This document shows, in pieces, positions 53,870 to 61,212 of a stretch of DNA of 64,000 nt. The number at the start of each line of letters is the position of its first letter. Positions within the stretch are counted from its first letter, which is position 1. Both the position numbers and the translations under genes were made by a program. This DNA comes from Reyranella sp. (lineage in GTDB: Bacteria; Pseudomonadota; Alphaproteobacteria; Reyranellales; Reyranellaceae), in NCBI RefSeq assembly GCF_030651995.1, contig NZ_JAUSBN010000066.1, forward strand, positions 1 through 64,000, in the 5' to 3' direction. The notes under the pieces were generated by a model. It searched no databases. It was not told where the DNA came from and was given only the letters and a program-made list of their open reading frames with translations.

Positions 53870-54462
53870 AGGGCTTTTATCATCGCAACAGCTTCGCGGC
53901 GGTCAGGATTCCGCAGCCCGTCTGGGGGCCGGCGGCGCTTGCCCTGACCGCGCTCAGCACGATCATGAGCGTGGTCGGCCAGGTCGGGCAGCAGAACGCG
54001 CAGGCGCAGGCTGCCAGCGCAAATGCCGCTCAGGCTCGCTATCAGGCGCAGGTCGCCGCGCAGAGCCAGGAGCTGATGCAGCGGCAGGCCGCCGATGCGA
54101 CCCAGCGCGGGCAGGTCGCGGAAGAGAACCGGCGGCGCCTGACCGCCCAGCAGATCGGCCGGCAACAGGCCGCTTTTGCGGCACAGGGCACCGACCTCGA
54201 AGGCAGTCCGACCGATATCGTGGGTGACACGGCCGCGGCCGGTGAAATGGAGGCCCTGACCCTGCGCTCACAGGCGGCGCGGCAGGCCTACGAACATCAT
54301 ATCGCCGGTGTGGGCTATGGCAACTCGGGCATTCTGTTGAGCAACCGAGCCCTCAACTCAGCTCACCAGCCGAACTATCTGGGCGTCGGCGCGTCGCTGC
54401 TGTCGAGTGCATCGACCCTCGCTGAGAAGTGGCGGAACTTTCAGTCGAGCAGCGGGCCGTAA
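53866..54462 (+). CDS. phage internal virion protein B-like (T7 gp14 family)
   Basis: A 198-residue protein, mostly a long Ala/Gln-rich helix (residues 30-110: QVGQQNAQAQAASANAAQAR, QELMQRQAADATQRG), then GTDLEGSPTDIVGDTAAAGEMEALTLR and a short Ser-rich end. This is the pattern of the gp14-like internal core proteins of short-tailed phages, which form part of the DNA-ejection channel. No capsid, terminase, portal or integrase gene is next to it. The start overlaps the preceding stop by 4 bases. Confidence 0.75.
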   Translation: MKGFYHRNSFAAVRIPQPVWGPAALALTALSTIMSVVGQVGQQNAQAQAASANAAQARYQAQVAAQSQELMQRQAADATQRGQVAEENRRRLTAQQIGRQQAAFAAQGTDLEGSPTDIVGDTAAAGEMEALTLRSQAARQAYEHHIAGVGYGNSGILLSNRALNSAHQPNYLGVGASLLSSASTLAEKWRNFQSSSGP

Positions 54463-54570
54463 CCATCGTCGCGTAGGCAATGAGTCTTGCGACCGTCCCG
54501 TTGTTCGCGACCATATTCAAGATGGGTCAAGCCCCTATCAACGTACCGGCCGCACTGCTAATTTCGCGCC

Positions 54571-55665
54571 ATGTCTGGTCTTCACATCAACTACTCGCCA
54601 AGAATGACGGCAGCTCTCGTCGAAGCTGGGGCATTCAAGGAACAGCCCTTTACGGTCGTGGATGTCGGCGCCCGCGGCGGGGTCGCCTCGTACTGGTCAG
54701 TCTTCGGCGATCATTTGCGCATCATCGGTTTCGATCTGGACCCTGACGAATGCGCGCGCCTCAATGCCATCGATCCCCGGACGCAGTACCTGCCCTACGC
54801 ACTCGATCGTCAGAGCCATCGCCGGACCGTATATGTCGCCAATTATTCCGCTTCGAGTTCGTTCTACCGAACTGATGCCGCCTATTTCGACCGCTACACA
54901 GCAGGTCAGAATGCCGTCGTGATGTCCGAGCCGACGCTGGAGACCACAACCCTTTCAGCCGCGCTGGCATCGATCGGGCTTTACTCTGCGGACTTCATCA
55001 AGGTCGATGCCGAAGGTGCGGAGCTCGAGATTCTGCAGGGAGCGCAGGAACTGTTGCCGAGTTTGCAGGGCATCCTGTCCGAAATGCGCTTCACGAAAAA
55101 ATTCTGCGGATGTCCTGAGTACTGGGAGGTCGAGAAGTATCTGAGAGAGCAGTCATTCGAGCTCTACGACCTGGATGTCTACCGGCTGAGCAAGAAGGCG
55201 CTGCCGTATCCGTATCTCTATTCCAACTACTTCGACGACGGTCGCCCCGCGGCCGGTCCGTCAACGCAGGGACAGGTACTTTGGGCAGATGCGCTCTACA
55301 TGCGGGACCTGCTTGGCACCGCTCCCACAGAACGGAACCTGATCGTTGCGGCCTGCCTCTTCGAAATTTTCGGATTGAGCGATTGTGCCGCGGAATTGAT
55401 CCTCGCGCACCGCGATACGTTCGGAGCGTTGGTGCCACCGGATCAGCTGCTCGATCTCCTGGTGCCGGAGGTCAAGGGTCAACGCCTGACCTACAGACAG
55501 TACATGGACCGCGATCTGGTGGGTGATTCCTTGCTGCGGCCTGCCGATGGCAGACGGTTCCCGGAAGCGGTGATCCCGCAATACGATGGCGAGTTTGTCG
55601 CGCCCTGGGAGCGGAAGCCGGAATCCATGTGGCAGCGCATACTTTCAAGGTTCCGTAAGGGATAG
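54571..55665 (+). CDS. FkbM family SAM-dependent methyltransferase
   Basis: A 364-residue protein. Motif I is TVVDVGARGGVASYW (about 28-42), with the acidic strand-2 end IIGFDLDPDE. The FkbM-typical ADFIKVDAEGAELEILQGA is near 142-160, and LSEMRF follows. FkbM enzymes methylate sugars or other hydroxyls of glycans and secondary metabolites. The C-terminal 170 residues form an unassigned extension. Base composition here is visibly lower in GC than the core genes. No Shine-Dalgarno is evident before the ATG. It stands alone after the virion-like genes. Confidence 0.88.
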   Translation: MSGLHINYSPRMTAALVEAGAFKEQPFTVVDVGARGGVASYWSVFGDHLRIIGFDLDPDECARLNAIDPRTQYLPYALDRQSHRRTVYVANYSASSSFYRTDAAYFDRYTAGQNAVVMSEPTLETTTLSAALASIGLYSADFIKVDAEGAELEILQGAQELLPSLQGILSEMRFTKKFCGCPEYWEVEKYLREQSFELYDLDVYRLSKKALPYPYLYSNYFDDGRPAAGPSTQGQVLWADALYMRDLLGTAPTERNLIVAACLFEIFGLSDCAAELILAHRDTFGALVPPDQLLDLLVPEVKGQRLTYRQYMDRDLVGDSLLRPADGRRFPEAVIPQYDGEFVAPWERKPESMWQRILSRFRKG

Positions 55666-55706
55666 CTGCTCTCGAGCGCAGCTATGCCGCGGCTGAAGGG
55701 TGCTGC

Positions 55707-56075
55707 TTACTCCAGTTTGCCAGGTCGCAGGTACTTGTGCGTCCACCGCAGTGTCCGTCTTGCCGACAGAGGAGGAGATTCTTGCTCTCCCATTTCGAAG
55801 TGGAGCCGCTCGATCTCTTCGTCAAAGCGCTTCAGATCGCATTTCCCTTGATCGTGTAGTGATCGAACGAGCGCCGAGAAAAGTGCGGCCAGGGCCAATC
55901 TCGTCTGATCATGCTCTGACAGTTCAGGCATCTGTTCCTTAGCGATTGTTGCGCTATCTGTGCTGTCAGCGGACGTTGACGACACGGTGCCGCTGGTACC
56001 TGGCGTTTGCATGCCTCTCTCCGGTTTGGCGTTCACGGCGGCGTGGTCTTTCGGCCCAGCCGGCTGCGGCGGCAA
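55707..56075 (-). CDS. hypothetical protein
   Basis: A 122-residue hydrophilic protein. The first 50 residues are low complexity (Ser/Thr/Asp-rich), followed by a probable helical part, ELSEHDQTRLALAALFSALVRSLHDQGKCDLKRFDEEIERL, and the end RTLRWTHKYLRPGKLE. No family is recognised. It converges on the FkbM gene. The helical part looks protein-like, but the N-terminal start is uncertain; ATGs closer to MPELSEHD are possible. Confidence 0.45.
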   Translation of the reverse strand: MPPQPAGPKDHAAVNAKPERGMQTPGTSGTVSSTSADSTDSATIAKEQMPELSEHDQTRLALAALFSALVRSLHDQGKCDLKRFDEEIERLHFEMGEQESPPLSARRTLRWTHKYLRPGKLE

Positions 56076-56498
56076 GGCTGCACCAGTATTCCGAGAAGGA
56101 CAACGCCGCGGGCCCTTCCGATATCGTGGCTGGCCGCCCTCAGCAAGAAGTCAACTGCGCTAACCGTCTCCTTTGAATGACAGCATTCGTCAGTTTGACA
56201 TCGAGCGAACGGAACGTTGCATGGTCAGGACAGCGGAATGGCACTCGTGCGCTCGTTCGTTCAGCGGGACGTACGGACCAGCATGCCCAGCGCAAGCAGC
56301 ATCGCGCGCGACTGGAACCGAAGTCGTAGGGGCGCCACCCCACGGCCGGTCGCCCGGCGGATGTAACGTTCTCGGTCTTCCGCACGAACACAGGGGAGAG
56401 GGACGGTAACGCCGGCCTCTCGATATCTTGGCTTGGATATGGAGACGGCCGGGCCTACATGCCGCAAGCCCTCACGGTACGTTGAGAGGAGGCCCGTC
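56076..56498. other. 423-base gap without a supported gene
   Basis: Short open frames occur on both strands, but none has protein-like composition, a ribosome binding site or family similarity. The last 40 bases carry the msrB ribosome binding site (GAGAGGAGG). The region is less GC-rich than the flanks and continues the accessory patch that begins at 52.7 kb. Confidence 0.6.
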
Positions 56499-57017
56499 AT
56501 GTCCAATTCCGTCCTGCCGAACAGAAGGAACGTCCTGAAGCTGGGAGCCGGCGTCGGAATCGCCGCCGGGGCGCTGCTCGCGGCCATGCCCTGGCGCGCG
56601 CGGCCGGCCGCTGCCGAAGCGGCCTTCAAGGTGACCCGCACGGATGCTGAATGGAAGAAGCTCCTGACGCCGCCGCAATACGCGGTGCTGAGGGGCAACG
56701 GGACCGAGCGGCCTTATTCGAGCCCGCTCAACGACGAGCACCGCAAGGGCATCTTTTCCTGCGCCGGCTGCCAGCTCGCCCTGTTTTCGTCGGCCACCAA
56801 GTTCGACAGCCGGACCGGCTGGCCGAGCTTCTGGGCGCCGCTCGACAAGGCGGTCGGCACCGAGACCGACACCACGTTCTTCATGAAGCGCACCTCGGTG
56901 CACTGCGCCCAGTGCGGCGGCCATCTCGGGCATGTCTTCGACGACGGGCCGAAGCCGACCGGCCTGCGCTACTGCATGAACGGCGTGGCCATGACCTTCG
57001 CCGTCGCGGCCACCTAG
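56499..57017 (+). CDS. msrB: peptide-methionine (R)-S-oxide reductase, Tat-exported
   Basis: A 172-residue MsrB preceded by a twin-arginine signal (LPNRRNVLKLGAGVGIAAGALLAA, cleavage near 40). The zinc ligands are Cys88/Cys91 (SCAGC) and Cys136/Cys139 (HCAQCGGHLGHVF). The catalytic Cys159 lies in LRYCMNG. It repairs methionine-R-sulfoxide in exported proteins. GAGAGGAGG precedes the ATG. Together with the following msrA it forms a two-gene periplasmic repair unit (29-base gap). Confidence 0.95.
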   Translation: MSNSVLPNRRNVLKLGAGVGIAAGALLAAMPWRARPAAAEAAFKVTRTDAEWKKLLTPPQYAVLRGNGTERPYSSPLNDEHRKGIFSCAGCQLALFSSATKFDSRTGWPSFWAPLDKAVGTETDTTFFMKRTSVHCAQCGGHLGHVFDDGPKPTGLRYCMNGVAMTFAVAAT

Positions 57018-57046
57018 CGTCAGGTCAGCAACATCAGGAGGGACCC

Positions 57047-57784
57047 ATGACCGGTATCCGCTTCGATCGAGGCCGCCGCGCGGCGCTCCGCCTTTCGGGA
57101 TTGGCGCTGGCGGGCGCGGCGCTGTACGGCGTCTTGCCGGCCGGGGCGCAGGAAGCGATGGTCGTGGTGCCCGCGCCGGCGCTCGACGAGCGCACGCCCG
57201 GGGCCGCGACGGAGACCGCGGTGCTGGCCGGCGGCTGCTTCTGGGGCGTGCAGGCCGTCTACCAGCATGTGAAGGGCGTAACCCGCGCGGTTTCAGGGTA
57301 TGCCGGCGGTCCCAAGGACAAGGCGGTCTACGGGATGGTGACGTCGGGCCGCACCGGCCATGCCGAGGCGGTCGAAGTGACGTTCGATCCAGGGGTCGTC
57401 AGCTACGGCCAGATCCTGCAGATCTTCTTCTCGGTGACCCACAATCCGACGCAGCTCAATCGCCAGGGGCCCGATGTCGGCACGCAATACCGCTCGGCCT
57501 TGTTCTTCATCGATCCAGAGCAGCGCCGGATCGCCGAAGCCTATATCGTCCAGCTCGACCAGGCCCGCGTCTTCCCGAAGAAGATCGTGACGCAGCTCAA
57601 CGACGCCACGCCCTTCTATGCCGCCGAAGCCTACCATCAGGACTACGCGACGCTGAATCCCAATAGTCCCTACATCCTTCGCCACGACCTGCCCAAGATC
57701 GAAGGGCTGAAGCGCCTGTTTCCGGCGGCGTGGCGCGCCGATCCCGTGCTGCTGCGCGTGTCCGGCGGCAAGGTCAGGCAATAA
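57047..57784 (+). CDS. msrA: peptide-methionine (S)-S-oxide reductase, Tat-exported
   Basis: A 245-residue MsrA with a twin-arginine N-terminus (DRGRRAALRLSGLALAGAAL, cleavage near GAQ). The catalytic motif GGCFWGVQAVY puts the nucleophile at Cys64, with GYAGG and HAEAVEVTFDP following. The C-terminal SPYILRHDLPKIEGLKRLFP lacks the extra resolving Cys found in some MsrAs, so the reductant is uncertain. CAGGAGG precedes the ATG. It reduces the S-epimer of methionine sulfoxide, complementing MsrB. Confidence 0.95.
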   Translation: MTGIRFDRGRRAALRLSGLALAGAALYGVLPAGAQEAMVVVPAPALDERTPGAATETAVLAGGCFWGVQAVYQHVKGVTRAVSGYAGGPKDKAVYGMVTSGRTGHAEAVEVTFDPGVVSYGQILQIFFSVTHNPTQLNRQGPDVGTQYRSALFFIDPEQRRIAEAYIVQLDQARVFPKKIVTQLNDATPFYAAEAYHQDYATLNPNSPYILRHDLPKIEGLKRLFPAAWRADPVLLRVSGGKVRQ

Positions 57785-57862
57785 ATCTGGCCTGCGAACG
57801 CGCGGCGGTGAAAGCTGCCGCGCGGTGAGGCATAGTGCGTCGAAACCTTTGGGAGACGACGC

Positions 57863-58393
57863 ATGGTCAAGCCGGTTCGCCGGATCGTGACGGGCCACGA
57901 CAGCGAGGGACGCTCGGTGTTTCTGGAGGATGGGCCCGCGCCGCATCCGTTCTCGCCGTCGCACTCGCCCAATGTCGGATTGACCAATCTGTGGCTGCTC
58001 GACGCAATTCCCGCGTCGAACGACGCGGGGCAGGACGACCCGACGGCGCGGCCGTTCCGGCTCGAGCCGCCGGCGGCCGGCAATGTCGTGCGTATCGTCG
58101 AGTTCCCGCCCGACCGGGAGCGCAACTACGGCAACCAGACCGAGGTTTTCCGCCAGTATGGCGCGGCGCAGGCGCACGACAGGGCCGCCCGTCATCCCGG
58201 CTTCCACAAGACCCACAGCGTGGACTACGCCATCGTCATCGAGGGCGAGATCTGGGCGCTGATGGATGTCGGCGAGACCCTGATGACGGTGGGCGACGTG
58301 CTGATCCAGCGTGGCACCAACCATGCCTGGGCCAACCGCACCGACCGGATCGCCCGCGTCCTGTTCGTCCTGAACGGCGCCGTGCCGGCCTGA
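57863..58393 (+). CDS. cupin domain protein
   Basis: A 176-residue cytoplasmic protein. The C-terminal cupin fold has motif 1 HKTHSVDYAIVIEGEIWALMD (metal-type His pair) and motif 2 GDVLIQRGTNHAWANRT. The N-terminal 100 residues (VTGHDSEGRSVFLEDG...SNVGLTNLWLLD) are shared with a subgroup of cupins near aromatic or sulfur metabolism. The substrate is unknown. Good GGGAGACGACG lies before the ATG. Its stop abuts the Ku gene's stop on the opposite strand. Confidence 0.88.
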   Translation: MVKPVRRIVTGHDSEGRSVFLEDGPAPHPFSPSHSPNVGLTNLWLLDAIPASNDAGQDDPTARPFRLEPPAAGNVVRIVEFPPDRERNYGNQTEVFRQYGAAQAHDRAARHPGFHKTHSVDYAIVIEGEIWALMDVGETLMTVGDVLIQRGTNHAWANRTDRIARVLFVLNGAVPA

Positions 58394-59083
58394 TCAGGCC
58401 GCTTTGCGCCCTCGCGGCGAGGGCTTCTTCCTGTTGGCGCGAGCGGCGGCGGTGAAGCGTTCCGCGCGCTCGCGTCCCGGGCCATCGCCCTGGAGGCTTT
58501 TCTTCAGGGCGGCCATCAGGTCGACGACGCCGGAATCGGCCTCCTCCCGCACCGGCTTGCTCTTCACCGGCTTGCCCTTCTTCTTCTCCTCGATGAGGGC
58601 GCGCAGCGCGTCCTCGTAGCGGTCGGTGAAGTCGGACGGGTCGAACCGGCCCGACTGCTGCGCCACGATCTTCTCGGCGATCTCGAGCATCTGAGCGTCG
58701 GGCCTGGGCAGGTCGGGATGGCCGATCTCGTCGAGGGTGCGCACCTCTTCGGCGGTGCGCAGCGTCGTCAGCACCAGACCGTCCTCCTCGATCTCGATGG
58801 CGCAGACCCTCTCGCGCGTGCTCATGACGAGCCGGCCGATCGCCACCATGCCTTTTCGCTTCATCGCCTCGCGGATCACCGCAAAGCCCTTCACCAGGTC
58901 GCCGCGCGACAGCTCCTCTCCGGTGCCGGCGTCGACTGTCTTCATGCGGATGCGGTTGTTGGTCTTCGGATTGATGAGGTTGAACCGGAGCGTCTCCGCC
59001 GTGGTCGTCGCCGACCACAGGGAGACAGGACAGGTCACCAGGGAAAGGCGCAGATGCCCCTCCCAGCTCGGTCGTGCAGCCAT
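58394..59083 (-). CDS. ku: Ku protein (NHEJ) with an internal in-frame deletion
   Basis: A 229-residue Ku homologue. The N-terminus is normal (MAARPSWEGHLRLSLVTCPVSLWSATTTAETLRFNLIN), and so is the C-terminal core (FAVIREAMKRKGMVAIGRLVMSTRERVCAIEIEEDGLVLTTLR; SGRFDPSDFTDRYEDALRALIEEKKKG). Between VDAGTGEELSRGDLVKG and FAVIREAM, however, about 60 residues found in other bacterial Ku proteins (the segment from 'KGYE.....Y' to 'SPYYL.P') are missing without a frameshift. That segment belongs to the beta-barrel that encircles DNA ends, so activity in non-homologous end joining is doubtful. No ligD gene is adjacent. Confidence 0.88.
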   Translation of the reverse strand: MAARPSWEGHLRLSLVTCPVSLWSATTTAETLRFNLINPKTNNRIRMKTVDAGTGEELSRGDLVKGFAVIREAMKRKGMVAIGRLVMSTRERVCAIEIEEDGLVLTTLRTAEEVRTLDEIGHPDLPRPDAQMLEIAEKIVAQQSGRFDPSDFTDRYEDALRALIEEKKKGKPVKSKPVREEADSGVVDLMAALKKSLQGDGPGRERAERFTAAARANRKKPSPRGRKAA

Positions 59084-59275
59084 TTCCAGATCCCCTCACG
59101 TACGGGCGATTCAACTGCTGCCGGTCTTCGTTGTTGCGGCGCGTGGCGGGCCTCCGCTCGATTTCTATGAGTGGCGGCCGTTCCGATTATGATCTCACCA
59201 CCGGTGGGGGGGCGTGGAACTCCTGGCCTGGAAATGCATTGCATTGGTTCTGCAATCCAGTCCGAGGGTTCTCAG

Positions 59276-59557
59276 ATGCGCTCGACTTTCACCGTGCCCG
59301 CCGTCCTTTTCCTCTCTGCCTGCCTCGCGTTCCCGGCGGCCGCCAACGACCGCCCCGTCACAGACCAGGAGCGGGCGAAGCTCGAGGCAGCCGTCAAGGC
59401 GGCGGGCTGCACGGGCGGGGAGATGGAGTTCGACGACGACAAGGCAACGGCGCATCCGGCCGGCAAGTTCGAGGTCGATGATGCGATGTGCGGCAACCAG
59501 AAGCACGACCTCGTCTTCGACACGGACTTCAAGATGCTGTCGAAGAAGGCCGACTGA
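59276..59557 (+). CDS. small secreted protein, PepSY-like
   Basis: A 93-residue protein. The signal peptide (STFTVPAVLFLSACLAFPAAA) is cleaved near residue 22. The mature 70 residues read DQERAKLEAAVKAAGCTGGEMEFDDDKATAHPAGKFEVDDAMC, followed by HDLVFDTDFKMLSKK. This helix-strand-strand layout resembles the PepSY_2 domain of small periplasmic proteins. Two Cys could form a disulfide. The ATG at 59276 is chosen for the signal peptide; a longer upstream reading has no support. It is convergent with the LysR gene. Confidence 0.75.
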   Translation: MRSTFTVPAVLFLSACLAFPAAANDRPVTDQERAKLEAAVKAAGCTGGEMEFDDDKATAHPAGKFEVDDAMCGNQKHDLVFDTDFKMLSKKAD

Positions 59558-59569
59558 CGGAGCCTTGCC

Positions 59570-60478
59570 TCAGCCCGGCTGTTCCGGAGGCCGCCACGCC
59601 GAGGCGGCCTCCCGGGCGATGCGATTGAAGTTGCGCACCAGGACGGAGGCGTTTCCGGTACGCCATACGGCCACCACCGGCAGCGGTGCGGGTTTGTCGG
59701 CGACGGCAAGGCAGCGTAGCCCCGACATGTTGTAACTGGTGACCGTCGAGGGCGAGAGGGCGACCCCCAGGCCCGCCCCGACGAAGCTCGCGACGGTATG
59801 GATCTGGTCGGCATACTGCGCAATGCGAGGCTCGAACCCGGCCCGCCGGCACATCTCCATCACGCGGGCGTGAATCAGCGGCGAGCCGGCGCGGGAGTAC
59901 ATCACGAACGGTTCTGCGGCGAGCTGCCGGATCGTGGTCGTCCGGCGCCGGGCGAGGGGATGGCCCGCCGGGACGAGTGCGAGGAACGGTTCGCGGATCA
60001 GCGTCACCATCTGCAGGGACCGACTGCTGATCGGCGGACGCAGCAGGCCGACATCGATGATGCCGTTCTCGAGGCATTTCACCTGATTCGGGTTGCTCAT
60101 CTCACGCAGGTCGAGTTCGACGTCGGGAAAGGCGGCGCGAAACCGGACGACGATGCCCGGGAGGATCGTGAAGGGGGTGGAGCGCACGAAGCCGATGACG
60201 AGCCTGCCGGTCTCTCCGGTTCCCAGGCGCCGGACGTCGGCTTCGGCCTGTTCGGCACCATCCAGAAGGCGCCGAGCGCGCTCGTAGAGCAGCAGTCCGG
60301 CCTCCGTGACCTCGAATTTCTTCTGGCTCCTGTGGAGCAGAACGACCCCCAGTTCGCGTTCCAGTTTCTGGATCTGACGGGTGAGGGGAGGTTGGGCGAT
60401 GCCCAGCGAAACCGCGGCGCGCCCGAAATGACCCTCGCGCACCACGGCGCTGAAATAGCGAAGCGTTCTGAGGTCCAT
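59570..60478 (-). CDS. LysR family transcriptional regulator
   Basis: A 302-residue LysR regulator with an N-terminal MDLRTLRYFSAVVREGHFGRAAVSLGIAQPPLTRQIQKLERELG. The effector domain contains LVIGFVRSTPFTILPGIVVRFRAAFPDVELDL and LVPAGHPLARR, the pattern of the CatR/BenM-like branch that controls aromatic catabolism. The ATG at 60478 is preceded on the coding strand, 5 bases away, by a perfect GATACCAT-A-ATGGTATC palindrome, a likely autoregulatory site. No divergent structural gene lies directly next to it (the XRE gene starts 217 bases away). Confidence 0.92.
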   Translation of the reverse strand: MDLRTLRYFSAVVREGHFGRAAVSLGIAQPPLTRQIQKLERELGVVLLHRSQKKFEVTEAGLLLYERARRLLDGAEQAEADVRRLGTGETGRLVIGFVRSTPFTILPGIVVRFRAAFPDVELDLREMSNPNQVKCLENGIIDVGLLRPPISSRSLQMVTLIREPFLALVPAGHPLARRRTTTIRQLAAEPFVMYSRAGSPLIHARVMEMCRRAGFEPRIAQYADQIHTVASFVGAGLGVALSPSTVTSYNMSGLRCLAVADKPAPLPVVAVWRTGNASVLVRNFNRIAREAASAWRPPEQPG

Positions 60479-60483
60479 GGGTT

Positions 60484-60500
60484 GATACCATAATGGTATC
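60484..60500. promoter_or_regulatory. perfect palindrome, probable LysR autoregulatory operator
   Basis: GATACCAT (60484-60491) and ATGGTATC (60493-60500) are exact complements around one base, and contain the ATAC-N7-GTAT wording of LysR operators. The site lies 5 bases upstream of the LysR start codon, where binding would cover the promoter or ribosome site. Confidence 0.65.
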
Positions 60501-60695
60501 AGTGCGAGCCGACAACGATATTGGACGTATTGTCCGGAACGGGGCAACGTCGGGTTGCAGTTCGCCTGAGTCAGCGAAACTCGCTTCGCGTGGTCCGCAA
60601 AGCGTTCCCAAGCGTACGAAAAGCCGGGGCAGGAGTTTTGCCGGGCGCCCGCCGGTCCGGCTCACGGGCTCGTGAACACTATGGAAGAGAGATAG

Positions 60696-61151
60696 ATGGC
60701 CAAATCACATCCCGTTGATGCGCATGTCGGTGTTCGTATGCGTCAGCGGCGCACGCTGCTGGGCATGAGCCAGACCAAGCTGGGGGAGGCCGTCGGCCTC
60801 ACCTTCCAGCAGGTCCAGAAGTACGAACGGGGCGCGAATCGGGTGGGTTCGAGCCGGCTCTACGAATTCTCCAGGGCCCTCGACGTTCCGGTTTCATACT
60901 TCTTCGACGAGATGCCGGGGAACGCCCTCTCGGGCCGCCCGATGGCAGCCAAGGTGAAAAGAGGCACTGGTTTCGGCGAGGCGGGAACCCCCTTCGCGAC
61001 CGAGAAGGACCCGCTGATCAAGCGCGAGACGCTGCAGCTCGTGCGGGCCTACTACAGGATCCAGGACGAGCCCGTGCGCCGGCGCATCTACGAGCTGGTC
61101 AAGAGCATGGGCGAGGCCAGCCACGCCAGCCGCCCCACGAAGAAGAAGTAG
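60696..61151 (+). CDS. XRE family helix-turn-helix regulator
   Basis: A 151-residue regulator. The HTH is in residues 10-65 (VGVRMRQRRTLLGMSQTKLGEAVGLTFQQVQKYERGANRVGSSRLYEFSRALDV), followed by PVSYFFDEMP. The C-terminal part has RETLQLVRAYYRIQDEPVRRRIYELVKSM and a Lys-rich end. This architecture is the common short XRE regulator of alphaproteobacteria. GGAAGAGAGATAG precedes the ATG. It is followed by a 15-bp inverted repeat terminator and converges on asd. Confidence 0.93.
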   Translation: MAKSHPVDAHVGVRMRQRRTLLGMSQTKLGEAVGLTFQQVQKYERGANRVGSSRLYEFSRALDVPVSYFFDEMPGNALSGRPMAAKVKRGTGFGEAGTPFATEKDPLIKRETLQLVRAYYRIQDEPVRRRIYELVKSMGEASHASRPTKKK

Positions 61152-61158
61152 GTCGGTC

Positions 61159-61207
61159 CGTCGTCTCGACCGCAGCCTCGCGGAAGCAGGCCGCGGTCGA
61201 GACGACG
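61159..61207. terminator. bidirectional terminator between XRE gene and asd
   Basis: A perfect 15-bp inverted repeat (61159-61173 with 61193-61207) with a 19-base loop lies between the convergent stops at 61151 and 61213. It lacks a U tract, so rho may assist. The length and exactness of the stem are much beyond chance. Confidence 0.75.
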
Positions 61208-61212
61208 CCGTA

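Noticed and set aside
56173-56409. Short plus-strand frames in the gap before msrB
   Set aside because: No ribosome binding site, no protein-like composition and no homology pattern.
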